Part shown: positions 10,873 to 22,496 of the stretch, piece by piece
Layout: each line of letters starts with the position of its first letter
Position numbering within the stretch: the stretch's first letter is position 1
DNA from: Prototheca cutis
Lineage: Eukaryota > Chlorophyta > Trebouxiophyceae > Chlorellales > Chlorellaceae
Reading direction: 5' to 3'
DNA: 64,000 bases
NCBI GenBank assembly: GCA_002897115.2
Contig: BCIH01000017.1
Coordinates: 62,001-126,000 of the forward strand
Made by a program: the position numbers and the translations under genes
Notes under the pieces: generated by a model
Seen by the model: the letters and a program-made list of their open reading frames with translations, nothing else
Told to the model about the DNA's origin: nothing
Databases searched by the model: none

Positions 10873-12390
10873 AGCTGAAGGATTGGGGTTTATTATAGCT
10901 GTATGTTGCAGGTTTAGTTTAAAGACGTGCAATGTGTGGCCAAGATCATGCGTGGCATGCCTCATATGCACCCGGAATCCATTGTGCGCGTGCGCAAACG
11001 GCGCACGCAAGGCACCCGCCGCGCATCTCACGTTGCTCCCTGATTGCGACCATAGGTGCGCAGTCTGGGACTACCCAACTGCACCACAAGTACTGAAAAG
11101 GGGCAGGATTGCTCATTTGCAGAGTGCGAGCTCGTGCGCGCGGCAAGGCGGTTTCGTGCGATCGGCGATCCGACGCAGGTCTGGCACAGCTAGGGTTTTT
11201 CGCCGTTTTCGACCGAACACCACGATGCTCGCTCTTACTCAGTTCCCATTGCCTTTCTGTTATATCGGGCGCACAATTTTGAAAGAATTACGAGCGTGTC
11301 TGAGTTCATGTCAGTGCATCCTCGCGACTGAAGAGACAAATTGGGGTCTGCTTGCACCAGGGTCACTGTCGTCGTTAGACCATGAACCTCAGCATAATGC
11401 ACGATTTTCAGACCACCACGGTATCTGTCGAGGACGTTGGAGCGTTCATGAGTGATGATGTGCAGCCATGGACGCTGCGGAGCATTGGGACTGCCTGCCA
11501 ATGAGTTTCACCCTCTAACCCTGCCCACAATGACAAGATTGCGAGGGCACCCCGTTCTAGAGAGTATTTCCACTGCAACAGTGGATCCACTGAGGGATCA
11601 CTCCCGGCGGGGTGGATTTCCAGCATGCACCCGGCATGCATGGACACACGTCGGGTTGGGGGGGATCTCTCGTCTGGTTCCACGACTGCACGTGCCTTGC
11701 CTGGCGTGGAGCCGCACGATCTGTCAAGGACGGCACATCGCAAACGATATCCTTCAAAGAATCCTCTGTTTATATCACATAGGATGGAAATTTCAAAGTG
11801 TATAATGGCGGGGCTGTCGACGTTCTCATGGCGGCGGTGGCTGGATGATGAACCCGTTCAACCTTCAAACCTCCATCAAACATCACCCTGGTTCGGTACA
11901 TTCGGATCAAATGTGTTTTGTAATCGATCCCTATGTATGCGAATGAATTAGGAAAAGCCTACAGAAAATAAGCCCACCAAGTTCCGGCTCGTCAGCGTGA
12001 GAATGTGCGAGCACCCCACCCCTCCCCACCCACCCCAGACGAGACTCACCAGCACCACCAGAATTGCACTCTCTGCTTAACAATAGTGGATATAGCTGCA
12101 TTCATATGCATATGCAACAATGTTGTACAAGCATACCAATGGCATTGCACTTCGTCTGCCTTGTGATTGGCAGTCGCACACCGCCTGGCGGGCGGCCCAC
12201 CTCTTTTGAAGTGCTGGCTTCCCGCGATGTCGGAATCCGGGGGTGCTCGCTTGCGGTTGGGAGGTCGGTCAGCCTGACCAGGTGATAACTCACGTCAGAA
12301 CCAAGAATGTGCTGCACGCTTTCACCTCATATTTGAGGTACCGTATTGTCCATGGAGAGGATCAAGTAGAAAGAAGATTCGTGGAGCAAC
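10873..12390. other. 1.5 kb divergent intergenic region, no gene seen
   Basis: Lies between the divergently transcribed fasciclin and Asn/Gly-repeat genes, both encoding secreted proteins. The short ORFs here lack coding character. The AT content rises locally around 11750-12130. It presumably holds both promoters. No tRNA-like cloverleaf was recognised. Confidence 0.45.
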
Positions 12391-13853
12391 ATGTATCATC
12401 CATCGTGGAAGCTGGGAGCGGTCCTGTGCCTGCTCCTGGCGGTCGCGCATCACACCGAGGTGTGATGGCCTGGAATATTCGGCATCGAGCACGATAGTTC
12501 TCCATGTCAGAGTTTGCGGAACCGACTGCCTCACAATGCCCTGATGCTCCCCGCAGGCCGCATCATGTAACAACGTCTTCTTCCATCTGCCGACGGCCAA
12601 GTGCGTAATCCTGCCGTTGGGTGTCAGACCGCTCACACCTTCCAACCTTTTCGCCAGGCTAGATGAATAATGCATTGAATTTTTGAATTGTACGCATGTC
12701 GGTGTTTTCAGGGGCCCAGACCAACCCTCAGCCGTGCTCGATGTTGATCGCAGGTATGGAGCCAGTCTGTATGGCATTTCCGTGGCCAGCGGCCCCACCC
12801 TGTGCAAGTGAGTCCCCGGTCTTTGGGCCAAGGTGGGGTGCCCTGCTGGCGGTGTCCTCATCGACAGTGACCTTGTCTGTCTGACAAGCATGTCCTGGAT
12901 TTGCTGTGCAGGACAAAAGGGTACGCCGGGCTTGCCTCTTACAAGGCGACCACCATCCAGACTATGGGTGTCTCGAGCCTGGTGGCCATCAACCTCAGCA
13001 CCAGGAAGGGCTGTTCCTCAGCAGCCTGCTCGGTGCTCATCTCCGTCGAGTGCCTGGCCAGCTCCTCGGCCAAAAAGTGCTCGCCAGATTCCAAGGGCAA
13101 CATTGGCAGCAATAACAACGGCTGGAACAACTATGGCACCAAGAACGTCGGCAACAATAACATCGGTGCGCTGGCGGCTGAGCTTGCGTTGGGTGTGTCT
13201 GTGTTGCTGTTGGGGGTTGGAGGGGGTTTCTTCTCTCTCGGATCAGGAGACACGGAATGCAATGCAGGGGCCCTCCTGGAATGCGGACAAATGGAGTGCA
13301 GGCCCCGTCTGTGTCTGCCCCTCGCCGGGCACCCTCGCTCCCCATCAAACTCCCCACCATCAACGACGGCGCAGGGTTCATGAACACTGGCGACAGCAAC
13401 TGGGGCACCAAGAACACCGGCACAGGCAACCACTGCAACAAGCTGGACAACACCAAGTCCAAGGTGTCCTGCAGCAAGTCGGCGTTGTCCAGCCCACAGA
13501 CGGTCACGCTGGCCGCGCCGCCGCCACCATCGCCGCCGCCGCCGCCGGCGGCAACCATCAGCGCCCCCACCGGTACATACAAGCTGACCAAGGATGCTTC
13601 TGGAAACTACTGCTATGCCATCACAGTCAAGGTCTCCGGTTACAAGGCCAGCCAGCTCAGCTTTTACTTTTCCGACAGCAGTGCCGCAGCGGTGCTGCAG
13701 ATGACAGTGTTGAACACCGGGCTGGACAACCCCTTTTCCTACTCCCTCTGTTTCACCGCCGCCGTGGGCAAGACCATCGCCACCGTGCAGTCCGCGGCGA
13801 CCTCCTCAACCACAGGCCAATGCTCGGCGTACGGCACGCTCACCAAGTCCTAA
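12391..13853 (+). CDS. Secreted Asn/Gly-repeat protein with proline-rich hinge
   Basis: Unrecognised secreted protein. A proposed five-exon model joins in phase to 317 aa: 12391-12459, 12557-12620, 12720-12807, 12912-13165, 13375-13853. Exon 1 encodes a signal peptide (MYHPSWKLGAVLCLLLAVAH). The middle part is Cys-containing (SLYGISVASGPTLCK, CSVLISVECLASSSAKKC). A repeat follows: short units of the form NIGSNNNGWNNYGTKN, then NTGDSNWGTKNTGTGN after the last intron, i.e. a tandem N-x-G / GTKN pattern. Next come a PPPPSPPPPP hinge, as in hydroxyproline-rich algal wall proteins such as pherophorins, and a C-terminal ~100 aa globular domain (TYKLTKDASGNYCYAITVKV). A cell-wall or extracellular-matrix role is inference. 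The boundaries of exons 2 and 3 are the least certain. Confidence 0.65.
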
Positions 13854-14676
13854 TCCTGGTGGCAGGAACTGGCTCCCCCGGTCGACAGGCATGCCGGCCA
13901 TTGCCAGGGATCCATGCGGCCCCAAAAACAAACTCCAAGTGACGGTCCGCTCTTGCCTGTGACAATGACACAGAGATGATGGCATGACACCCACTCATCC
14001 ATCCTCCAACACATCGCCCACCTCGCATTTGCATTGTCAGCCTGCCAGTTGGCTTTCCGAGCTCATTGCGCCCCGGTTCTGCCGGAGCTGCGTCGCCCTT
14101 CATGTGTGCCTCACCTCCCTCCCAGCCCCCGATGTCCTTTTCCTTCACAACAACCAAGTTCTCCACCCCGTCCCCCACACATACTCCTTTCATACGCGTA
14201 ACGGGTGCAGTGCAAACCCGGGGCCCCCCCAGGGCGGAATACATGCATGCAAGCATATGCTTGTCTCAATCAACAGCGCACGTGTACTCCTCCCATCGTT
14301 GTAGAAGAGCACAGGAAAAGGGGGGTCTGAGGACTTGCTTGTTGGCCTCCGAGACATGCTGGGTATGCAGACACCGAGCACAGCACAGCATGCCGGCTTC
14401 AAAATAATGAAATCGTTCGGTGCGAAGCGCCTCTGCTTCATCATTTTACCAACTGCAGCCCGCCCGCCAAAGCAACATTGGCTGCATCATGGAGTTTGCA
14501 TCATGCGATGATGCGGTAGCTGTGGATCGGTAGCTGTTGCCATGGGCAAGGTGAGCTGGTTCGCATTCTGGGAACGAGCCAGAGCCGGGGGACCAACCCT
14601 GCTCGGCGCGGCTGCTCTCCTGCCAGGCCCATGAACATTGCAAACTCCTCATCAACGCGTGCAAAAATCATTGTAC
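13854..14676. other. Intergenic, 3' end of the wall-protein gene and DNA2 promoter
   Basis: About 820 bases without a supported gene. Plus-strand open segments at 13984-14400 have no recognisable similarity or splice context and are probably 3' UTR and chance ORFs. Confidence 0.4.
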
Positions 14677-17600
14677 ATGCAACAGCGGGAAGCTGAGCGT
14701 CAGAAGCAGGGCTTGTCGACCATCGCAAACTACTTTAATGCCCGGCCTCCCTCTAGCGAGTTGGAGGCCCTTGGCAAGGTGAGAGTCTTGGGGAGCCTGC
14801 AGGGAAGTCTCGCAGGGTGAGACGTCCATGCCATATGAACCATGCCTTGTCGTGGCGCTGTAGAATCCCTCACCATCACTGCAGGCATGCCCCCCGGCCG
14901 AGGCTGTAGAGCCTCTGCCACCAGAGCCCGCGCCCGGCCCAACGCCCGGTGTGACGCGCAAGGATCCCGCCTCCCTTCCAACCCCGCCGAATGACATCTC
15001 CAGGCGGCATTCTAGTGGCCGGGCTACTCCGGCGGTACGTGTGGTGTATTGGCAATGGCTCTATCCTTTGGGGGGAGGAGTGGATTGTTGATGTTCGCCC
15101 ACCGGCCCTTGCTGAGGCGGCAGTCACACACCTCGGCTGACCTGTCTTGTTCCTGTTCCCTGCACTGTAACACGATATCTACCTACCTATCTACCTGCCT
15201 ACCTAGCTATCAACATAGCTGTTTACCAGACGTGTCCCCATGCCACTGCAGCACCTCCAGTGCCGGAGCCAGGACGGGTGTGGCCCTGTGGAGGATTTTG
15301 GGTTGCAGATTGTCTGGCAGGGATCGCCCCGAAACGGGCTCGTTACCCCCGACACGGGCCCCTGCGATGAGAACGCCAGCCCCACTGCGGCGCCCACTGC
15401 GACGAGCATCAAGCGCCACCTCGCCAAGGCATCCGCCTCCATGCGCATTGGCGGTGAAGCATCGCATAGCCTGCACCAGGGGTACTGGACTGGTTTTGCA
15501 TGTGTCTGGGGTTTGGATTGTTTCCTTAGGGCAAAAAGGTGGCAAGCGAGGATGCGGTGAGGAAATCCGCATCGCTGGTTGGCAAGCGCTTGAGAACGTG
15601 CATGCCGTGATCGATGCTGGAATTGCCCACGATCAGTGTTCGAGAGGAGCGCCTTTCTAAAATTATGCTCCGCCCGCAGGCAGCACAGCGGGGCAGGCAG
15701 ACCCCAGGCTGTCACGCCCCGTCGCATGTTTGCCGGCGGCCTGGGCCACGTGTCCCCGGCAGGCCAGCTCCACAGCCTGCTAGGAAAGCGCGGCAAAGCC
15801 TGCACGCCCCAGCAGCACAGTGCCAGGACCGGCGCTCAGACTGCTGCGCAGGTCGGTGGCATGCCCTGTGGGACTGGTCGGCCAGGGCATGGGTATGGGG
15901 AACGAGGTCGTGCCTCCTGGAGCCTCTGCAGGCAGACAGACTTATGGGAAAGGTCCGGTTTTGCACTCAAGATCCATTCCGATCACAGGTGTGTGCATGT
16001 GGGTGGAATACGGGCCGGTTCCTGAGCGATCCATACCCCCATTCACTGGGCAGGAGACGCCGGGCAGTGTGGGAAAGACAACGGCCAGGGACCCCATCAA
16101 GCGCCGCGTGCTCCTCCAGCTGCTGGATGAAGTCAGCACGGAGCTGCGATCCCAGGAGGCTACGCCGGCGACTGGGGGAAGCCAGCCTGCTTCATCTGGA
16201 CAAATGCAAGATTCGAGCACTGGAAAGGGTACTGCTGCAGAGGACTCTGTCACTGGGGCATCGGACAAGGAGATCAAAACGGAGGAGCCAGGCGGTGTGC
16301 CATCGGCTGGTGCCCATGCGCCCGCGGCTGCTGGCACATCAACGGCCGCCGCACCGCCCATGATAGGACCAGAAAGCACTGCCGCTGCATCGGGAAGCAC
16401 AGTAGAACAACCACACAGTCTGCCAATCAACAACGGTGAAGCTGCCAACCTGGATTGGGGGGACGAGCAGGACGACGACGGTACGGACGACCTGGCATTC
16501 CTGGCGGCCGTCGAAGAAAGATCGGCGCGACGCCTCGCTCTCCACACCAGCACCAGCCAGCCAGGGCCTCCAGAAGGTGAGGCCATTTCAGAGGATAAAG
16601 GAGGGGCCCCAGGGCATTGTTTTGTCGCGAGCTGCGTTTGCCACTGGGATTCACGTTCCATGCATTGCATGGTCCAGCATGTGCCCATCACTTGCTGTCC
16701 AAATCGTTATGACTCAGCCTTGCATCAGAACAGTTTCTTTCCTACCTCTTGAAGCGGCAACGCCGGCAGCAGCCATAGCAGCAGCAGCAGCACAACCAGA
16801 GGTCACGCCACGGCGCCGCGTGCGGGATCCACACCCCCTATGCACTGCCTGGTCGGATCTCCGGTATGCCATCCAGGAAGTGCTCGGAGATGCTAATGAA
16901 CTTGTCCTGCACCTCAAACATCAGAGCACAGAGGTGATACAGGAAGGAGGAGTGGTGCCTCGGGGATGCTCTTGTCGGGGGACACTGCTGTGCATGCATT
17001 TTGGCAAGGGGCCTCTTGTGTCCCGGTGATGGCAAGGGAGGAGGGGGTTGCCACCATCACTCTCCTGGGGTTGGTGGGGCCTGCCGATCTGGGTTGCCCG
17101 CCTTTTCTGGACATGCCTCCGCTGCGTTCAATCTCGCAACAACCCAGCATGCCCTGCTGCTTCCTCCATCCCGCTACTGCCGTAGGACAAGTGGGTCTGG
17201 GCGCACCTCCGCGGTCCCTGGACCGATGCCATCTACAAGCCCGGCGACACATGTCACCTGATCGTTGACCAGCTGGACGAATTTGATGGACAGCTGCATG
17301 CCCTTCTGGACTCGGACCGCGGCATGCTGGTCCTCCACCCAGACACTCTGCTCTCTGGTCTGTTGGTCGGGCGGAGGGGGTGTGCGCCGTGCAGCATTGC
17401 CCCTGGTTGTTGCTGCACCGAGCGTGCTTGTGGGGTGGGGATCAGGTAGCCCAGGGGCCTGCTGTCTTCCCTGGTCGAGTATCCCGCCACCATTGGCTCA
17501 CGTTCTATCGTCCAAGGAACAACTCTGCACCACACACACCCAAAACATTGACTGCAGGCACGCGCATTACGACCAGTCACGACTGTGTCCGGCGGTCGCA

Positions 17601-20600
17601 GCTGGAGGAGTGGGTTGGCGGGGATGGCACCAACGACAAGGCGGCACTGGGCACACTGCAACACATGCTCATCCAGGTACCGGTTGCAGAGATATCTTTA
17701 TTTGGTGGCTTTTAGGGGGGTGGTGTAGCGCACTTGCTATCCTTTGCCGTTGGGCCAGGTGCTTGAGAACGAGCTCCTTTGGTGCCACCCCCTCGAATCC
17801 CCTTGCCCGCACCCATACCCCAAAAACGCAGGAGGCGTTCCAGCGGAATGTGCGGTCGGCGCCCGAGCTGCAGGCCCTGGCCATCGAGATCGTGGCGGGG
17901 CGTGGGGAGCTGCTGGTGGAGGCTGGTCTGACCGAGGAACGGGCGCTGGAGACTTTGAACGGTGCAGTGCCGCACATCGTCCGTTGGATGAACCGGTACC
18001 TCCGTCCAGACCCAGAGCCCGACAGTCTGTTGTCGGCCGGGTATGACGTGGCTGCCAGACGCGAGTGCCGGAAGCAACTCGCGGTCAAGGTGGGTCAATG
18101 GGAGGGGGGACTACTCTCCATACAGGACGACAACAGCCCATAAGCTCATTCCAGCAACGACAATGATTCCTCTGATCCAACCCTGCTGCAGTCTGTAGTG
18201 GACATTGAGGAAGCCATCTGGGCGCCAAAATTTGGGCTCAAGGGCATGCTGGATGCAACTGTGGAGCTCGTGTTGAGAGACGTAGCACCATCACCATTGG
18301 GATCCATGGCACCGGGGTGCGAGAACCAACCCCACCCTCTAGACACGGTAATAGCACCACTGGAAATCAAAACGGGGCGACCCCACGACAGCCATCGCGC
18401 CCAGGTCCTGCTGTACCTGCTCCTCCTCGAGGCAAGGTATGGCGGTATCAAGGACTGGGGCCTGCTGTGGAACACGCAGCACCGAGAGCCCGGCCTCGTC
18501 GCGAGGCGGCGCCCCGAACTGGCGGCGCTGATGGCCGTGCGAAACCGCCTGGCGGCGCACCTGGGCGCCGCGGGCGACGGCAGGCTGGCGGCCCTGGCCG
18601 AGACCCGCCAGTCGTGCCGCTGGTGCTTCCAACAATCTACCTGTGCCCTGGCGCACCGGGCACTTGAGCACGGCGATGCGGCCAGTTTCGTGGGAACCGA
18701 GTCCACCGCTGGGCCTTTGCTCGGTGAAGCGTTTGCCAGGCACACAAAACACCTCACCCAGCAAGGCACGTTTTTGGGGGGTGGGATTTAACCGCGGAGG
18801 AGGGGGGGGTTGCAGCTGATTAGGAAGGTAGTATTCCGTGACTGCACAGCAGTAGTTTCAAAGTTTCTATGCAGGCAGCGAACAAAGAATCACACCTGCA
18901 TGCACCCCACCTGCGTGGCGCAGACTGCGAATTTTTACGGCATTGGACTGACCTGCTGCACATGGAGGAGAGGGATTCCCTGCTCCGCAGGCCCGAGCTT
19001 TGGACACTGCCAGGTTGGGCGAGTGTGGGCAGTGGGAGTAGGCGACAAGCCACAACCACATAGTTTCTTGGGAGGGAAATATTGTTGCAACGGCGCGCCT
19101 GCAGCATGACCTTAAACCCATACCCACGCCAACACACACGTCCATACCTTGCAGGCCAGGAGCGGGAGGTGCTGGGCAGGTGCGCAGCCGGCTTGGCATT
19201 GGTGCGCGCCGATCAAGCTGCTGGCAACTACACCTTTGCTCGGGACGAGCCGTTGACCGTCACCTTTGCCGTCGACGAATTGGTGTTGCTGAGCTTGGAA
19301 GGTGCTCTCCCTGGGAGTTGGCTGTTCTTGCTGTTGATGACGACAGGTCTATTGCTCGGATGGATTGGAGTGGCGACGCGTGCATGACACCTGAACCGAA
19401 GGGGTCCTCTTGAAGAGGTGTTGGGGACGTGACTGTCAGCTGCCCCAAGCAGGCCTTCAACACTGGTTTCCCTGCTCTCACACACAGAAAGAAAAGCTGT
19501 TCACCCCATCAAAACCCGAACACACACAGGGAAGCACCCGGCAGTGGCACGGGCACATGTGAAGCAGGTTCAGGGCAACACAGTGACTGTGCGGATGGAC
19601 AAGCCACTACGTCCGGGCTTGATCCTGGAGGGTCGACGGCAGGGACTGGCGGCAGAGGCCCACTGCGGCGGTGGTGGTGCAGAGACGGCTCAGGGCCGCG
19701 CCGACTGCCTGGCCCTTTCCCAGCAGCTGCCCAGGTGCGAGGGGGGGTCATGGAGGCACTGCACGTCCACGCAGGGATTCTGGCACCGGACCTACTTCAA
19801 AAACAACCATTCTGCAAAAAGAAAACGCCTCAAGAAGCCTCGCTGACATCCCGTACAATCCAGCTGGCGGCTGGACCGAGACGATGTGTCCTCAACCTTT
19901 ACCAAGCAGCGAGGGTACTTGTTTGACTTGTTTCGGGCCCCCCAAGGGGATGCGATGTCAACAGAAGACAGCGGCAGCAGCAGCTCTATCGTTGATGTTG
20001 CCGGCCGTCTCAAGAAGCTGATTGTAGCGCTGGAGCCACCCGGCCGGGACGCTTTGCCAGCTCCTCAGGCGACCCTGGATGGAATGGTTGGCATTGCCGG
20101 CAGTGGTCGCCCACCAGGTGCCTGTGCGGATGCGGCACTGGGCCTACTGAATGAGGAGCAGCGTGTGGCGGCATGCCGGGTGTGGTCGGGGGCGCAGTAT
20201 ACCCTTGTCCTTGGAGTGCCCGGCGCAGGCAAGACCAGTGCCATTGTGGCCATGGTTGCCGGCCTGGCCGCCCGTGGGCTCAAGGTCCTGATCTCCAGCT
20301 ACACAAACAGGTCTTTATTTTGGATTGGTCGAGGGTTACGGCGGTGTTTGATGGGGGGNGGGGGCTGGGCGGGTTGGTCCAGGCCGGCAGTCTGCCCTCC
20401 AATTACTGTACATAAGAGCAGCACAGGGCGTTGAATACCCTCACAAGATGAAAAACAACGATCACCATGTTTCTTTTATGTCCATGTCCACCTATGAACA
20501 ACAGTGCCGTGGACAACATCTTGCTCAAGCTCAAGGAGACTGGGATGCGGTTCCTGAGACTGGGACGGCCCGTCAGCGTGCACCCTGGCGTGCGGGATGG

Positions 20601-22289
20601 CATCCCCGGTGGCGCCTGGTACCCAGACACTCGCATCAAAGCCCTGGAAACCCTCTCACTCAACGCCTCTGTGGTGGGTAGGAAGGGGGTCGGGAGGGGG
20701 GTTTGCTGGGTCTTGGCTGGAGCGATGGGGATGGTGGTGTTTCTATGGGCAACCAACAGGCGACGATGTCAGCAGCCGTCAAATCTCGCGCCCAAAACCT
20801 TCTCCCCGAAAGAAGAAAAACCCCAAAGCCAAACATTTTGGAAACAACCCCCTCCGAAAAAGCCTAGTGCCACGACAAAAACCTCGGCAGGTCGGTGTGA
20901 CCAGTCTGGGTGTGGGACACCCGCTGCTGCGGCACAGCCAGTTTGACGTGTGCATTCTGGACGAAGCCGGGCAACTGACGCTGCCGGCAGCGCTAGGCCC
21001 TCTGCTCAAGGCCCGGCGATTTGTTCTGGTGGGCGATCCCAACCAGCTCCCACCCCTGGTCACCTCGACTGGCGCGCAGCAGGGCGGTCTGGGCTGCAGT
21101 CTCTTTGAGCGCCTGGCCACGGCGCACCCGAGGGTGTGGACCTTGTTGGAGGAGGGACTGCTTGGATTCCGTTGGTGGGCAGACACGGTCTAATCTCGCT
21201 AGGCCTTGCATGATATTCTGCACCATATCCACCACATGTCATTGTTAAGCCCCACTCGCAACCCCCTCCCGAAAATTACAATAAAAAATTAAAGCCAACA
21301 CCCACACAAACCAATACGTCCCAGGAGGTGGTGCGGCTGACGTCCCAGTACCGCATGGCCGCTCCCATCATGGCGCTGGCAAACGAGCTGGTCTATGAGG
21401 GATCCCTGACATGTGGCAGCGACGACGTTGCTGCTAGCACACTGCAATTTTCACGCGCTGAGGCGCTGAGCAGTTGGCCTGCCTGGCTGCAAAAGGTAAT
21501 CTCACCAGGTGCTCAGCCAGCAACCTATGTCTGCCATCTTTTTCAATCTGGCGTCATCAGCCGTCTGCTCCTCCCTCACACACATTCTCCGCCCCCCCAA
21601 ACCCTAAAACCCCTAATACGCCCCCCCACCGCCCCCCAGGCATTGGACCCCAGGCACCACGTGGTGTTCATGGACACCAATTCGGCCGGGATGGCGGAAG
21701 CCGTGGCTGGCGATGCACTGGTCAACGCCGGCGAGGCCGCCGTCGTTGTGGCATTGATCCGTGCGGCGCTGATGGCGGGCCTGGCACCTTCCAGCCTGGG
21801 CGTGATCAGCCCCTACCGGGCCCAGGTGGCCGCGCTAACGTCAGCGTTGCCGGCCGCCGGTGCGGCTGAGGTTGAAGTGCTCACCATCGACCGCAGCCAG
21901 GGCCGGGACAAGGATGCCGTTGTCATCAGCCTCGTCCGCAGCAACCCCGAACGCAGCCCAGGTCTGTTTATCAGAGAGCGCGGGGGGGTGTGTTTGTTGT
22001 TTGGGGGGGGGGGGGGGGGTGTTAATGATTGTGGAGCAGGAGAATGGACGTTGACATTCCATCCTTGGCATCACCCCCACCTGTCTACCACCCAGGATCG
22101 CTGCTCAAGGACTGGAGGCGGATCAATGTGGCACTGACGCGTGCGAGAAGCAAGCTGATTCTCGTGGGAGACTCGGCGACGCTCCGGGAGATTCCCATGT
22201 TTGCGAAGCTGGTTGACGTCGTCCGGGGTCAGGGCGGGTTTCTTGCGCTTCCAGCCGATGCGGCCAAGGACTTGGAAAGCAGGTGTTGA
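14677..22289 (+). CDS. DNA2: DNA replication ATP-dependent helicase/nuclease DNA2
   Basis: Nuclease-helicase of Okazaki-fragment processing and double-strand-break resection. Exons that join in phase: 14677-14778, 14885-15034, 15530-15597, 15680-15851, 16054-16576, 16755-16933, 17186-17357, 17561-17676, 17832-18089, 18192-18765, 18879-19013, 19155-19301, 19530-19734, 19864-20310, 20505-20673, 20891-21133, 21325-21495, 21640-21961, 22096-22289 (about 1,450 aa). An extra exon near 15252-15430 is possible. The disordered N-terminus has a PIP-like IANYF. The nuclease part has LHPDTLLSGTRI, GLKGMLDATV and LEIKTGR. The four Fe-S cysteines are one in SHDCVRRS and three in SCRWCFQQSTC. The SF1B helicase follows: GVPGAGKTS (Walker A), LDEAGQ, GDPNQLPPL, LTSQYRM, TIDRSQGRDKD and RINVALTRAR. 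All key residues look intact. One intron appears to be GC-AG (after 18765). Confidence 0.93.
22003..22019. repeat. Poly-G run in last DNA2 intron
   Basis: Seventeen consecutive G on the coding strand between exons ending 21961 and starting 22096. The run is able to form a G-quadruplex in the pre-mRNA. Confidence 0.9.
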
Positions 22290-22496
22290 GATGCTACGAG
22301 GAACGTTGTCGTGTGAGTCACGAGCACTCATGCTGAACACCCTTTTCCTCATGGACAAACACCTTACATATGGAAGACGGTGCTACACCAAAAGAAACAG
22401 CAGGTCACTGCATCCAAGGATATCATGAATGCATGCAGTGTGGATGAAATGTCAGGAGGATTCGCAACGACCCGCAGAATGCGCATTCCGTCATCC

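Noticed and set aside
12064..12317. Possible small ORFs in the intergenic region before the wall-protein gene
   Set aside because: No start context, splice support or similarity; composition like flanking non-coding DNA.
15049..15660. Separate gene between DNA2 exons 2 and 4
   Set aside because: Open frames here are disordered and lack conserved motifs; the surrounding exons join in phase into DNA2, so at most this holds one extra DNA2 exon.
21595..21625. CCCTAAA-like units suggesting interstitial telomere repeat
   Set aside because: Only two imperfect units (accctaaaacccctaat) inside a C-rich DNA2 intron; no array.
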